DNA of 64,000 bases from Burkholderiales bacterium. Its GTDB lineage: Bacteria; Pseudomonadota; Gammaproteobacteria; Burkholderiales; Burkholderiaceae_C. The stretch spans positions 930,001 to 994,000 of the forward strand of contig JACRPO010000009.1 in NCBI GenBank assembly GCA_016223165.1, given 5' to 3'. The notes below the pieces were generated by a model. It did no database searches. It had not been told where the DNA came from and saw nothing but the letters and a program-made list of their open reading frames with translations. The translations under genes were made by a program, and so were the position numbers. Positions 26,681 through 35,985 of this stretch are shown piece by piece; the stretch's first letter is position 1, and every line of letters starts with the position of its first letter.

Positions 26681-28084
26681 TTACCGTTTCGACGGCGCGG
26701 TATCGATTCGCAGGCAAAGGAACGCGGTGATCAATGCCAGTGCCACATGGGTCAGATAGAGCGAACGAAAGTCCGCGATTTGCGGGCTCGCATGGCCGAC
26801 GAAAGCCACGGTGGCAGCCACACCCAGGACACTGCCCATCTGGCGCACGGCCTGGTTGACCGCACTGCCCACGCCGAAACGTGCGGGCGCCAGGCGAGCC
26901 ACGGCAGCGCCACTGAGCGACGGCAGCACCATGCCGACCGCTGTGCCGGTCATCAGTAAACCTGGGAGCCAGACACCGAGGTAGTCAGGCGTCGTGTCGG
27001 CACGCAGGTAGAGCCAAAAGCCACCGGCGGCGTAAAGCAGGCTGCCGGTGACGAGCAAGGGTCGGTGCCCGACCCGCGCCGCGATGCGACCGGCCACCAT
27101 GGCCACCGGAACGACGAGGGACGGCCCCGGCGACACCGCCAGCCCGGCCTGCGGCAGCGAGTAGTGCCAGACCTGCATCAGGAAAAAGAACATCGCGAAG
27201 AACATCATCGAGAACGCGATGCCGAAGGCCAGCGTGGCAAGGTTGACGTACCGATAGGTCCGGTCGGCGAAGAGCGAAAGATCGACCGCCGGGTTCGGCC
27301 TGCGCCGGGCCCAGGGCACGAACACCGCAAGAAGCAGGAGCCCACCGGCCAACGCACCGAGGACGCTCTGCGACCGCCATCCCAGAACGTCTGCCTCGAC
27401 AATGCCGTAGGCCAGCGCGCCGACGCCCGTGATGAGCAGCCCGATGCCCACGCCGTCGAGTGACGCGTCGCCCTTCGCATCCCGCCACTCGGTGAGCCTG
27501 TTTCGGCCGCGCCACCAGGCCACCAGCCCCAGCGGCAGATTCAGGAAGAACGCCCAACGCCAACCCAGCGCATCGACGACCGCGGCGCCGATGCTCGGGC
27601 CCAGCGCGGCCGCCAGGCCGCCCACGGCACCCCACAGGCTCACCGCGACGGCGCGCCTGTCGGCGGGGAATGCACCGAGCACGAGGGCCAGCGAGGCCGG
27701 AGTGAGGAGAGCCGCGCCCACGGCCTGAAGCACGCGCGCGGCGACCAGGATGCTCACCGTGGGTGCTGCACCGCAGGCCGCGGATGCAGCCAGAAACAGC
27801 AGCAGCCCGAGCTGAAACACGCGCTTGCGGCCGAGCGCGTCGGCGAGCCTGCCGGCGGGCACCAGCAGCGCTGCATAGACGACGGTGTACGCGTTCAACA
27901 CCCACGACAGGTCGGCTGCGGTGCTCTGCGCGAATCCGCTTCGCAGGGCTCCGAAGGCTGCGAACAGCACGGTCGTGTCGATGGACACCAGGAACACCGC
28001 GATGCTGGCCACGGCAAAGACGGCCCAGGCCGGCGCCTGTGCCGTCGCCACGGGTGCGACATCGGTGCGGGATGCAGCGCTCAA
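26681..28084 (-). CDS. MFS drug exporter, DHA2-like
   Basis: 467 aa. The start is TTG 28084, with GGAG eight bases upstream. About 14 hydrophobic segments are seen. Motif A is LADALGRKRVF near residue 80 and a motif-C-like stretch is GGLAAALGPSIGAA near residue 155. It is an inner-membrane proton-driven exporter of the EmrB/QacA type. It follows a TetR and a degenerate SDR gene with 21 bp between, so these three form a unit. The substrate is unknown. Confidence 0.88.
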   Translation of the reverse strand: MSAASRTDVAPVATAQAPAWAVFAVASIAVFLVSIDTTVLFAAFGALRSGFAQSTAADLSWVLNAYTVVYAALLVPAGRLADALGRKRVFQLGLLLFLAASAACGAAPTVSILVAARVLQAVGAALLTPASLALVLGAFPADRRAVAVSLWGAVGGLAAALGPSIGAAVVDALGWRWAFFLNLPLGLVAWWRGRNRLTEWRDAKGDASLDGVGIGLLITGVGALAYGIVEADVLGWRSQSVLGALAGGLLLLAVFVPWARRRPNPAVDLSLFADRTYRYVNLATLAFGIAFSMMFFAMFFFLMQVWHYSLPQAGLAVSPGPSLVVPVAMVAGRIAARVGHRPLLVTGSLLYAAGGFWLYLRADTTPDYLGVWLPGLLMTGTAVGMVLPSLSGAAVARLAPARFGVGSAVNQAVRQMGSVLGVAATVAFVGHASPQIADFRSLYLTHVALALITAFLCLRIDTAPSKR

Positions 28085-28105
28085 CGGGTCGTCTCCAAAC
28101 GGTTG

Positions 28106-28789
28106 TCAGCGGCCGGAGGCTGCGGCCCGGCGGGTCGAACCCGTCCGGCCGAAAGCGGGGCGATCGCCCGACTCGAGCGCATCCAGCACGCGCCTTGCGA
28201 CGTGGTCGGCCAGAGTCCAATGTCCCTGCAGGAGGTCATCGCTGCCTGCGTCGACGACAAGCGCCGCGCGGAAGAACAGCAGTTCCGTCCCCTGCGCCGC
28301 CAGGCGGGCGCGCAAACCATCGCCCGCCAGCCCCTGCGCCGCCTGCGCTGCGCCGTGTGAATCGCCTGGGTGCCAGAACGCGCCGGCACTCAGCACCGAC
28401 AAGACGTTGACCACCGCGCCACCCCCATTGGCGGCCAGCACCGGAGCGAACGCGTCGACGAGCTGCAGGCAGTGACCTGCAGGCGCCGGTTGCGCAGCCC
28501 CGGCCTCGTCGTCCGCGCCCGCCGGCGGGGAGAGTCCCCCCTCGAAGTGGACGACGCTGTCGACGAGCAAGGTCACGTCGCCGAGTTCGCGCGCGAGGGC
28601 ACTCATCTGCGCTGGCCGGGTCACGTCGAGCATGACGGGCAAGGCGCCGGGCGGCTGCTTCGCGCTGCCGGCGCCTCGCGTCGCCGCATAGACCTTCGCC
28701 GCGCCGCGCGCCAGGAGCGCCTGCGCCAACCCGGCGCCGAACGCGTGATCGGTGCTGGTGACGAGCGCCACGGAGCCTTCGATCTTCAT
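28106..28789 (-). CDS. SDR-fold protein with degenerate active site
   Basis: 227 aa, coupled to the TetR gene by an ATGA overlap. It follows the SDR layout (N-terminal beta strand VALVTSTDHAFGAGLAQAL, then DVTRP, then VNVLSVLSAGAFW), but key motifs are lost: TGxxxGIG reads TSTDHAFG, NNAG reads DSVV, and the YxxxK pair is HGAAQ. It is therefore unlikely to be a normal dehydrogenase. It could be a non-catalytic sensor or a decaying gene, yet the frame is open across its length. Confidence 0.65.
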   Translation of the reverse strand: MKIEGSVALVTSTDHAFGAGLAQALLARGAAKVYAATRGAGSAKQPPGALPVMLDVTRPAQMSALARELGDVTLLVDSVVHFEGGLSPPAGADDEAGAAQPAPAGHCLQLVDAFAPVLAANGGGAVVNVLSVLSAGAFWHPGDSHGAAQAAQGLAGDGLRARLAAQGTELLFFRAALVVDAGSDDLLQGHWTLADHVARRVLDALESGDRPAFGRTGSTRRAAASGR

Positions 28790-29427
28790 GCCGCCATCAG
28801 CCCTTGCAGGACGAGTTCGGCGTGGCGGCCGAGCGCCTCGTGCCCTGCGGTGATGAACGCGCAAGGCACGTGAGGGTCGATGGCATGGCGGTGCAGGCAC
28901 GTGGCGACGACGGGCAGCACCAGTGCATTGACGACCAGGTCCGGGTCCATCGCCCGGAACTCGCCGCGCTGGATGCCGCGCTCGACGATGCTCGAGACGA
29001 CCGCACGCGTCGGGGTCAGGACCTGGTGCACCCAGAAGTCGGCCAAGGCCGGGAAGTTGTGCACTTCCGTGAACACGAGCTTGACGACGCCACCGGCGTG
29101 CCCCTCGACCAACGCGGAGCGCCAGGCCAGCGCGACACTGCGCAGCAGCTCCCGGCTCGACCGCGCTTCGGTGCCTTCGTGGCCGGCGAAGGATTCGAGT
29201 GGAAACCGGCGGAAGAAGCGCTGGGCAATCAGGTCGTTGAGCAAGTCCTCCTTGCTGTGGAAGTAGATGTACAGCGTCCCCTTCGAGACCCCGGCTCGTT
29301 CCGCGATCTCCTCGGCGCGGGTCGCCGCGAACCCCTTCTCGACGAACAGGTCCAGTGCTGCGACGAGCAGCTCCCGCGGCCGGGCGTGCTTGCGCCGCCG
29401 GATCGGGAAAGCGGCGCGGTCGATCAT
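28786..29427 (-). CDS. TetR family regulator of the efflux locus
   Basis: 213 aa from ATG 29427. The HTH is in AEEIAERAGVSKGTLYIYFHSKEDLL, standard for TetR. The gene begins 20 bp after the RND permease stop on the same strand and overlaps the SDR-like gene, so it may be transcribed from the pump promoter as well as its own. It probably controls the SDR-MFS part; the ligand is unknown. Confidence 0.9.
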   Translation of the reverse strand: MIDRAAFPIRRRKHARPRELLVAALDLFVEKGFAATRAEEIAERAGVSKGTLYIYFHSKEDLLNDLIAQRFFRRFPLESFAGHEGTEARSSRELLRSVALAWRSALVEGHAGGVVKLVFTEVHNFPALADFWVHQVLTPTRAVVSSIVERGIQRGEFRAMDPDLVVNALVLPVVATCLHRHAIDPHVPCAFITAGHEALGRHAELVLQGLMAA

Positions 29428-29447
29428 CGATGCCACCCGGCCGCGGC

Positions 29448-32400
29448 TCAGGCGGGTGACGCGACGGCTGTACCGTCCGCGGCGGGGGCCGGGCTGCCGC
29501 GCCGCACGCGGAACCACGTCGCATACAGCGCCGGCACGAAGACGAGCGTGAGCGCCGTCGCCACCACCAGGCCGCCCATGATCGAGATCGCCATCGGCCC
29601 CCAGAAGACGCTGCGCGTGAGCGGGATCATGGCCAGCACGGCGGCGGCAGCGGTCAGCACGACCGGCCGCGAGCGCCTCACGGTGGCATCGACGATGGCC
29701 GTCCACGGCGCCACGCCGCGCGCGATGTCCTGGTCGATCTGGTCGACGAGGATGATCGAGTTGCGCATGATCATCCCGCCCAGCGCGATGACGCCGAGCA
29801 GCGCGACGAATCCGAACGGGGCCTGGAAGATCAGCAGGGCCGGCACCACGCCGATCAGCGCCAGCGGCCCCGTGATGAACACCATGAACAGCCGCGAGAA
29901 GCTCTGCAGCTGGATCATCAGCAGCGTGAGCATCACGGCGAACATGATCGGGAAGACGGCGAACAGCGCCTCGTTCGCCTTGTCGCTCTCCTCGATCGCG
30001 CCGCCATCCTCGATGCGGTAGCCCGGCGGCAGGCTGTCGACGATGGGCTGCAGCGACGGCCGGATCTGCGCCGTGGCGTAGGGGCCCTGCACGCCGTCGG
30101 CAAGGTCGCTGCGCACGGTGAGTGCCATGTCGCGGTTGCGCCGCCACAGCACGGGCTCCTCGAAAGTCGGCTCGATGCGCGCCAGTTGCGACAAGGGCAC
30201 GGTCACCCCGCCGCGCGTGAAGACCTGCAGGTCGCCGATCTGGCCGATGCTCCTGCGCTCCTCGGGCGTGGCGCGCACGACGACATCGACGAGCTCTTCG
30301 CCGCGGCGAATCTGCGTGACAGACGCACCGTCGAGCGACGTCTGCACGAGGCCCTGGATGTCGGCGCTCGAGAGGCCCAGCAGCCGCGCCTTGTCCTGGT
30401 CGACGCGGACCTGCACCGAACGGACCTGCTCGTTCCAGTCCAGCTGCGTGTCGCGCACGAGCGTGCTCTGGCGCACCGTGTCGCGCACCCGATAGGCGAT
30501 CTCGCGCACCTTGGCCTTGTCGGGACCGACGACGCGGAACTGGACCGGAAAGCCCACCGGCGGGCCGAACTCCAGGCGCGTGACACGCGCCCTCACGTCG
30601 GGCAGGGCCTCGTCCTTGGCGAACAGCTCCAGGAGCCGGGCGCGCACGCGCTCGCGCTCGTCGATGCCCGCCGTCTTGACCACGAACTGGGCGAAGCCCG
30701 GGTTGGGCAGCTCGGGCTGGATCGAGAGATAGAAGCGCGGCGTGCCGGCCCCGATGTAGGCGGTGAAGAACTGGATGTCCGGGTCCTGGGCCAGTTGCGC
30801 CTCGAGCAGCTTCACCTGCCGCTCCGTGGCGACGAACGACGCGCCCTCGCGCAGCCGCAGTTCCACCAGCAACTCGGGCCGCGAAGCGGTGGGGAAGAAC
30901 TGCTGCTGCACCTTCAGCATGCCGGCACCGGCGATGCCGAAGACCAGCACCGTGATGCCCAGCACCCAGCCCCGGCGCTGCACGGCCCGGTCGACGACGC
31001 GCCGCAGGTGGTGGTAGATGGGCCGGTCGTAGACGTCATGGTGGCCGCCGGCCGCCGGGTTCTTCGACGGCGTCTTCGGCAACGCTTTCGGCAACTTCCT
31101 CGGCAACGTCCGCGGCAAGAGAAGCACGCCCAGGTACGGCGTGAAGACGACCGCCACGACCCACGACAGGATGAGGGCCACGCCCACGACCCAGAAGATG
31201 CCGCCGGCGTACTGGCCGGCGATCGACTTCGCGAAGCCCACGGGCATGAAACCGGCGGCCGTGATCAGCGTGCCGGTCAGCATCGGAAGCGCCGTGGACG
31301 TGTAGGCGTAGCTGGCCGCGCGCAGGCGGTCCCAGCCTTGCTCCAGCTTCACCACCATCATCTCCACGGCGATGATGGCGTCGTCGACCAGCAGGCCCAG
31401 CGCGATGATCAGGGCGCCGAGCGAGATGCGGTCCAGGTTCCAGCCGGCGGCGACCATCACCGCGGCGAGGAGCCCCAGCACGAGGGGCACCGACGCGGCC
31501 ACGACGATGCCGGTGCGCCAGCCCAGGAACAGGAAGGAGACGGCCAGCACGATGGCCAGGGCCTCGAGGAAGGAGCGCTCGAACTCCCAGATCGATTCGG
31601 CCACGACGCGAGGCTGATCGGCGTACTGCTGGATCTCCACGCCGGCCGGCAGCTCCTGCCGGACTTGCTCGAGACGTTGCGCGAGCGAGCGCCCGAAGTC
31701 GATCACGTTGCCGTTGGCCTGCATTGACACGCCGATGGCCAGCACCGGCACGCCGTTGTGGCGGATGCTGAAACTCGGCGGGTCCTCGTAGCCGGCGCGC
31801 ACGGTGGCGATGTCGGCCAGCCGCAGCAGCTGGCCGCCCACTTCGACAGTGACGTTCGAGACGTCGCGAACGTTGCTCAGGCGGCCATCCACGCGCACCT
31901 GCACGCGGTCGTGCGCGGTGTCGGCCGAACCCGCGGGGGTCACCAGGTTCTGCCGCGCCAGCGCGTCGAACACGGCCGTCGGCGGGATGCCGAGCGCGGC
32001 CAGCCGCCGCGTGGACAGCTCCACGTACACGCGCTCGGCCTGCTTGCCCAGCACGTCGACCTTGGTCGCGCCGGGCACGCTCTGGAAGCGCCGCTTCACC
32101 GCTTCGGTGACGTCCACCAGCTCGGCCATCGACAGCTCGGGCGCGGCGAGCGCATAGAGCACGCTGTAGCGGTCGTTGTACTCGTCGTTGAAGTACGGCC
32201 CGCGCACGCCTTCGGGCAGCTCCTGGCGCACGTCGCCGATCTTCTTGCGCACCTGGTACCAGGCGTTGTCGAGTTCGGCCTTGCTGCTGCCGCCTTTCAT
32301 CCACAGCGTGATGCCGCCGTAGCCCTGGCGCGCGAAGCTGCGCACGTAGTCGAAGTGTTCCAGCTCCTGCAGCTTGCGCTCGATGCGGTTGAGCACCTGG

Positions 32401-32591
32401 TCCTGCACGTCCTGCGCGGTCGCGCCCGGCCACACGACGATGGCCGTCATCTGCGGCACGTCGAAGGTGGGGTCCTCCAGGCGGCCGAGCCGGTTGAACG
32501 ACAGGCCGCCGACGATGAGCGTCGCGATGATCAGGAACAGCACCATGGGCCGGTGCGTGACGGCCCACTCCGAGGGGTTGAGGCGCTTCAT
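29448..32591 (-). CDS. RND efflux permease (inner membrane)
   Basis: 1047 aa from ATG 32591, overlapping the adaptor stop (ATGA). Twelve membrane segments with two large periplasmic loops fit the HAE-1/TriC-VexK type. The proton-relay pair is seen in ALGLLVDDAIIAVEMM near residue 410. It exports organic compounds using the proton gradient, together with the adaptor and outer-membrane channel encoded upstream. A repetitive Leu/Pro/Lys insertion (PRKLPKALPKTPSK) lies in the central cytoplasmic loop near residue 500, from a local tandem duplication. Confidence 0.95.
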   Translation of the reverse strand: MKRLNPSEWAVTHRPMVLFLIIATLIVGGLSFNRLGRLEDPTFDVPQMTAIVVWPGATAQDVQDQVLNRIERKLQELEHFDYVRSFARQGYGGITLWMKGGSSKAELDNAWYQVRKKIGDVRQELPEGVRGPYFNDEYNDRYSVLYALAAPELSMAELVDVTEAVKRRFQSVPGATKVDVLGKQAERVYVELSTRRLAALGIPPTAVFDALARQNLVTPAGSADTAHDRVQVRVDGRLSNVRDVSNVTVEVGGQLLRLADIATVRAGYEDPPSFSIRHNGVPVLAIGVSMQANGNVIDFGRSLAQRLEQVRQELPAGVEIQQYADQPRVVAESIWEFERSFLEALAIVLAVSFLFLGWRTGIVVAASVPLVLGLLAAVMVAAGWNLDRISLGALIIALGLLVDDAIIAVEMMVVKLEQGWDRLRAASYAYTSTALPMLTGTLITAAGFMPVGFAKSIAGQYAGGIFWVVGVALILSWVVAVVFTPYLGVLLLPRTLPRKLPKALPKTPSKNPAAGGHHDVYDRPIYHHLRRVVDRAVQRRGWVLGITVLVFGIAGAGMLKVQQQFFPTASRPELLVELRLREGASFVATERQVKLLEAQLAQDPDIQFFTAYIGAGTPRFYLSIQPELPNPGFAQFVVKTAGIDERERVRARLLELFAKDEALPDVRARVTRLEFGPPVGFPVQFRVVGPDKAKVREIAYRVRDTVRQSTLVRDTQLDWNEQVRSVQVRVDQDKARLLGLSSADIQGLVQTSLDGASVTQIRRGEELVDVVVRATPEERRSIGQIGDLQVFTRGGVTVPLSQLARIEPTFEEPVLWRRNRDMALTVRSDLADGVQGPYATAQIRPSLQPIVDSLPPGYRIEDGGAIEESDKANEALFAVFPIMFAVMLTLLMIQLQSFSRLFMVFITGPLALIGVVPALLIFQAPFGFVALLGVIALGGMIMRNSIILVDQIDQDIARGVAPWTAIVDATVRRSRPVVLTAAAAVLAMIPLTRSVFWGPMAISIMGGLVVATALTLVFVPALYATWFRVRRGSPAPAADGTAVASPA

Positions 32592-33724
32592 CAGCGGCCC
32601 TTGGCGACGGCGGTGGCCGTTGCGGCGTCGGGCGCGCGCTCGATCGGGCGCACGGCGGTGCCGGCATCGAGCTTCTGGGCGCCCACGCTGACGACGCGGC
32701 TGCCCGCGGCGAGGCCGGTGACATGGACCGTGGCGTCGTCGATCGCCACCACCTGCACCGGCGTGAACACGAGGCCCGAGCCCTTGGCGTCCAGCGCCCA
32801 CACGCCGGCGGGCCCGCTGCCCTTGACCAGCGCACTGACCGGCAGCACCGCAGTCTCGGGCCCGGCCAGCGCGCCGGTCAGCGTCAACTGCATCGTGCTG
32901 CCCAGCGGCAGCGCAGCGACCTGCGCGCGCGACTCTGCCGCGGCCGAATAACGTGCGCGATAGGTTCGCCCCTGGGCGCTCGCCTGGGGCGACAGTTCAC
33001 GCAGCACGAGGCGGACGCGCGACTTCGGGTCGCTCCACGGGGCGGCCGTGGCGACGAGGCTGCGCGCCCGGCCCATCCAGTCTTCCGGGAGTTCCGCGAC
33101 GATCTCGCTTTCGCCGGCGCGGGCCAGCGAGACGACGGGCAGGCCCTCGGCCACCACCTGGCCGCGCTCGAAACGAAGCGCTGTCACGAGGCCGGCGTAG
33201 GGCGCCACCAGCGTCGCGTAGCCCTCGCGGTTGCGGGCCAATTCCAGCTGGCGCTGGGCCTGGTCGAGGCGTGCTGCCGCAGCGTCGGCACGCGCCTTCT
33301 GGCGCTCGTGGTCGGCGGCGCCGACCGATCCGTCGGCCAGCAGCCGCCGGAACCGCGCCTCGTCGGAGGCCGCCTGCCGCGCGTCCACGGAAGCGGCCTG
33401 GACCTGGTCGGCTGCCGCCTTCATGGCAAGCTGGTAGTCGGCGGGGTCCAGACGGGCCAGCACCTGGCCGGCCTTGACGCTGTCGCCGACCTCGACGAGG
33501 CGCTCGACCACCTTGCCCCCGGTGCGAAAGCCGAGATCGCTCTCGACGCGTGCCCGCACCACCGCGGTGAACGTGCGCGCCTGGGCCGCGGCGGTGTGGG
33601 CCACGGTCGTGACGAAGACGGGCCTCGCGACCGCGGCAGGCGCGGTCGGTTTGCTGCAGCCGGCAAGCAACAGGCTGGCGACCGCAAAGCTCGTGAGCGA
33701 GATGGCGAGGCGGATCCGGTTCAC
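32591..33724 (-). CDS. RND periplasmic adaptor (membrane fusion protein)
   Basis: 377 aa. The start is GTG 33724, overlapping the OMF stop (GTGA). A lipoprotein leader ends in LLLAGCSKP with Cys near residue 22, so it is anchored by lipid. The lipoyl halves are seen as RTGGKVVERLVEVGDSVKAGQVLARLD and YATLVAPYAGLVTAL, with a coiled-coil hairpin between them. It bridges the RND pump and the outer-membrane channel. Confidence 0.93.
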   Translation of the reverse strand: MNRIRLAISLTSFAVASLLLAGCSKPTAPAAVARPVFVTTVAHTAAAQARTFTAVVRARVESDLGFRTGGKVVERLVEVGDSVKAGQVLARLDPADYQLAMKAAADQVQAASVDARQAASDEARFRRLLADGSVGAADHERQKARADAAAARLDQAQRQLELARNREGYATLVAPYAGLVTALRFERGQVVAEGLPVVSLARAGESEIVAELPEDWMGRARSLVATAAPWSDPKSRVRLVLRELSPQASAQGRTYRARYSAAAESRAQVAALPLGSTMQLTLTGALAGPETAVLPVSALVKGSGPAGVWALDAKGSGLVFTPVQVVAIDDATVHVTGLAAGSRVVSVGAQKLDAGTAVRPIERAPDAATATAVAKGR

Positions 33725-35208
33725 TTGAGCGTCCTTGCGGCAAGAGGGGTGGTTTCGGCGCGGGCTTGCGTCACCCGCGGCAGCCCTCCTCCGAGCGCCT
33801 TGTAGAGCTGCACGTCGGCCAGCGCCTGCTGCAGGCGGCTTTCCGACAAGGCCAGTTCGCTGGCGAGCACGGAGCGCTGCACGTCCAGCAGGACCAGCAG
33901 GTCGACCTGGCCTTCGCGCTGCAGCGATTCGGCACGCTGCAGCGAGCGGCGACGGTGCCCGGCGGTGAGCGCGAGCGCCGCCGTGCGCTCGGCTTCCTGC
34001 GCGCGCACGAGGAGGCTGTCCTCGACCTCTTGAACCGCCACCAGCACCGCCTTCTGCCACGACAGCAACGCCTCTTCGGCGCGCGCGGACTGCGCGCCGA
34101 TGCCCGCGTCGATGCGGCCAGCGTTGAAGATCGGCGCAGCAAAGGCCAGTGCGACGTTCGAGAAGTGAACGGGCGCAAGATCGAGCGCGTTGAGCTTCAG
34201 GTCCTGGCGACCCACCAGGGCGCTCAGGAACAGCTTGGGCCACCACTGGGCGCGTGCCTCGGCGCTGCGCAGCGCTTCGGCGCCGACGCGTGCCTCGGCC
34301 ACGACGAGGTCAGGCCGGCGGCGCAGCAGGTCGCTGGGCTGGCCCGCTGCGAGGGCCCGTGCCGCCGGCCATGCAAAGGCTTTGTCCGCTTCGACGACGG
34401 GAGCCGATGGGTTGCGGCCGAGCAGGACCGCCAGCTTCGTTTGCGTGGTACCGACCAGCATGCGCAGCGCCGGCACCTGGGCATCCAACGCGTCGGCCTC
34501 GGCGCGTGCCCGGTCCAGGTCGAAGGCGCTGGCCTGGCCTTCGCGCAGGCGGCTTTCCACATGGACCGCGGTCTGGCGCTGCGCAGCAGCCAGCGCCTGC
34601 ACGATGCGCAGCCGTTCCTCGGCACTGCGCAGCACGAAGTACTGCCGCCCCACTTCGCTCGCCACGAGCAGGCGGGCGCCATGGACGCCTGCGGCCGCGG
34701 CGGCTGCATCGGCCTGCGCCGCATCACGTGCCGCGCGAACGCCGCCGGCCAGGTCGATCTCCCAGGCGACATCGACACCGGCACGCAGCACGCGGGTGTC
34801 GGGCAGGCCTTGCTTGACCGGTTCAGGCAACCCGCTTTCGCTGCGCGATGCCGAGGCCTGCACGCCGACCGTCGGCCAGAGCCGGGAGGCTTGCGCCGCG
34901 GCACCGGCGCGTGCCTGCCCAACGCGCTGCATCGCGATGGCCACGTCCTGGTTGGCGGCCAAGGCCTCCTTGACGAGCGCGGCCAGCGTCGGGTCGCCGA
35001 AGCCCTCCCACCAGGCAGCGTCGAGCGCCGCTGCCGCTGGGGCGGCAGGACCTGCGTTCGCGAAGGCGGCCGCCAGCGGCACGGAGGGGGACGGCGCCTG
35101 CAGTGTCGGCGCCGAACAGGCGGATAGGATCGACAGCGCCACGATGGCCGCTGCCGGGCGGATGAACCCGATCCGGACGTCGCGGTGGCAGCGCAATGGA
35201 AGCGTCAT
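33721..35208 (-). CDS. Outer membrane efflux lipoprotein (NodT/OprM family)
   Basis: 495 aa from ATG 35208. A lipobox is LSILSACSAP (Cys near residue 31). The body is an alternating helical and strand pattern typical of TolC-like channels, including the duplicated LRRRPDLVVAEARVGAEAL segment. It is first in the pump operon, an unusual but known OMF-MFP-RND order. Its promoter carries two copies of the palindrome described at 35227-35278, shared with the divergent tetR. Confidence 0.93.
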   Translation of the reverse strand: MTLPLRCHRDVRIGFIRPAAAIVALSILSACSAPTLQAPSPSVPLAAAFANAGPAAPAAAALDAAWWEGFGDPTLAALVKEALAANQDVAIAMQRVGQARAGAAAQASRLWPTVGVQASASRSESGLPEPVKQGLPDTRVLRAGVDVAWEIDLAGGVRAARDAAQADAAAAAAGVHGARLLVASEVGRQYFVLRSAEERLRIVQALAAAQRQTAVHVESRLREGQASAFDLDRARAEADALDAQVPALRMLVGTTQTKLAVLLGRNPSAPVVEADKAFAWPAARALAAGQPSDLLRRRPDLVVAEARVGAEALRSAEARAQWWPKLFLSALVGRQDLKLNALDLAPVHFSNVALAFAAPIFNAGRIDAGIGAQSARAEEALLSWQKAVLVAVQEVEDSLLVRAQEAERTAALALTAGHRRRSLQRAESLQREGQVDLLVLLDVQRSVLASELALSESRLQQALADVQLYKALGGGLPRVTQARAETTPLAARTLK

Positions 35209-35226
35209 GGCGGCAACTTCATTTAG

Positions 35227-35278
35227 TGGACTGGCGTGTCCAGTAAGTGTAGCGACCTATAATGTACTGTCAAGTCCA
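35227..35278. promoter_or_regulatory. Divergent promoter with two TetR operator candidates
   Basis: Minus strand: TTGACA (plus 35268-35273), 16-bp spacer, TACACT (plus 35246-35251), about 31 nt before the OMF start codon. Plus strand: a perfect TATAAT at 35258-35263 for the tetR gene. Palindromes TGGAC-N6-GTCCA at 35227-35242 and TGTAC-N6-GTCCA at 35263-35278 lie 36 bp apart; one covers the -35 box and one the transcription start, so a bound repressor would block both directions. Confidence 0.8.
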
Positions 35279-35296
35279 GAAATAGAGGCCGACCCG

Positions 35297-35959
35297 ATGG
35301 CACAGCAAGACGATGCCGATGCCGCGGCCCCGCCGCGCCGCGGTCGCCCGCGCGACCCGGAGCGCAGCCGGCGCATCATGGAAGCGGCGCGCAACCACTT
35401 CTATGTGCACGGCCTGGAGCGCGCCAGCGTGGACGCCATCGCGGCGGAAGCCGGCGTCTCGAAGATGACGATCTACAGCAACTTCGGCTCGAAGGAGGGG
35501 CTGTTCGAGGCGGTGGTGCGCGACCGCACCGACCGCGTGATGGGCGGCTCCGTGGGGGTGGAGGCGCTGGACCCGATGCAGCCGCGCAAGGCGCTGCTTG
35601 CGGTGGGCGGCCAGTTCCTGGCGCTGACGCGCGAAGACGAGGCGCTGGGCAAGATGCGCTCCGTCTACGGCGCCGCCAACGCGCAGCGCGAAGCTTGCCA
35701 AGCCTTCTACAGGCAGGGTGCCGAGCGGCTGATCAGCGAGCTGGCCGCGTACCTGAAGCGCGCTAACGCCGCAGGCACGCTGAAGGTGCCGCAGCCCCGA
35801 CAGGCGGCCGACCTGTTCCTGGCGATGTTCCTGGGCGACGGGCACATCCGCGGCTTGCTGATGCTCGAGATGCCCGACGCACGCGAGAACAAGGCCTTGC
35901 TCCGCGAGGCCGTGCGGGTCTTCATGGCCGCCTACGCGGCCGCAGGCCGAGATGCCTGA
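35297..35959 (+). CDS. TetR family regulator of the RND pump
   Basis: 220 aa from ATG 35297. The HTH is VDAIAAEAGVSKMTIYSNFGSKEGLFEAVV. The C-terminal part resembles the AefR-like TetR group. It is divergent from the OMF-MFP-RND operon, with two operator candidates in the 88-bp shared gap; the same site before the SDR gene at 36924-36975 suggests it controls both. It is expected to repress until an exported compound binds. Confidence 0.92.
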   Translation: MAQQDDADAAAPPRRGRPRDPERSRRIMEAARNHFYVHGLERASVDAIAAEAGVSKMTIYSNFGSKEGLFEAVVRDRTDRVMGGSVGVEALDPMQPRKALLAVGGQFLALTREDEALGKMRSVYGAANAQREACQAFYRQGAERLISELAAYLKRANAAGTLKVPQPRQAADLFLAMFLGDGHIRGLLMLEMPDARENKALLREAVRVFMAAYAAAGRDA

Positions 35960-35985
35960 GGCCACCGCATGCGGGCGTCGTCCGA

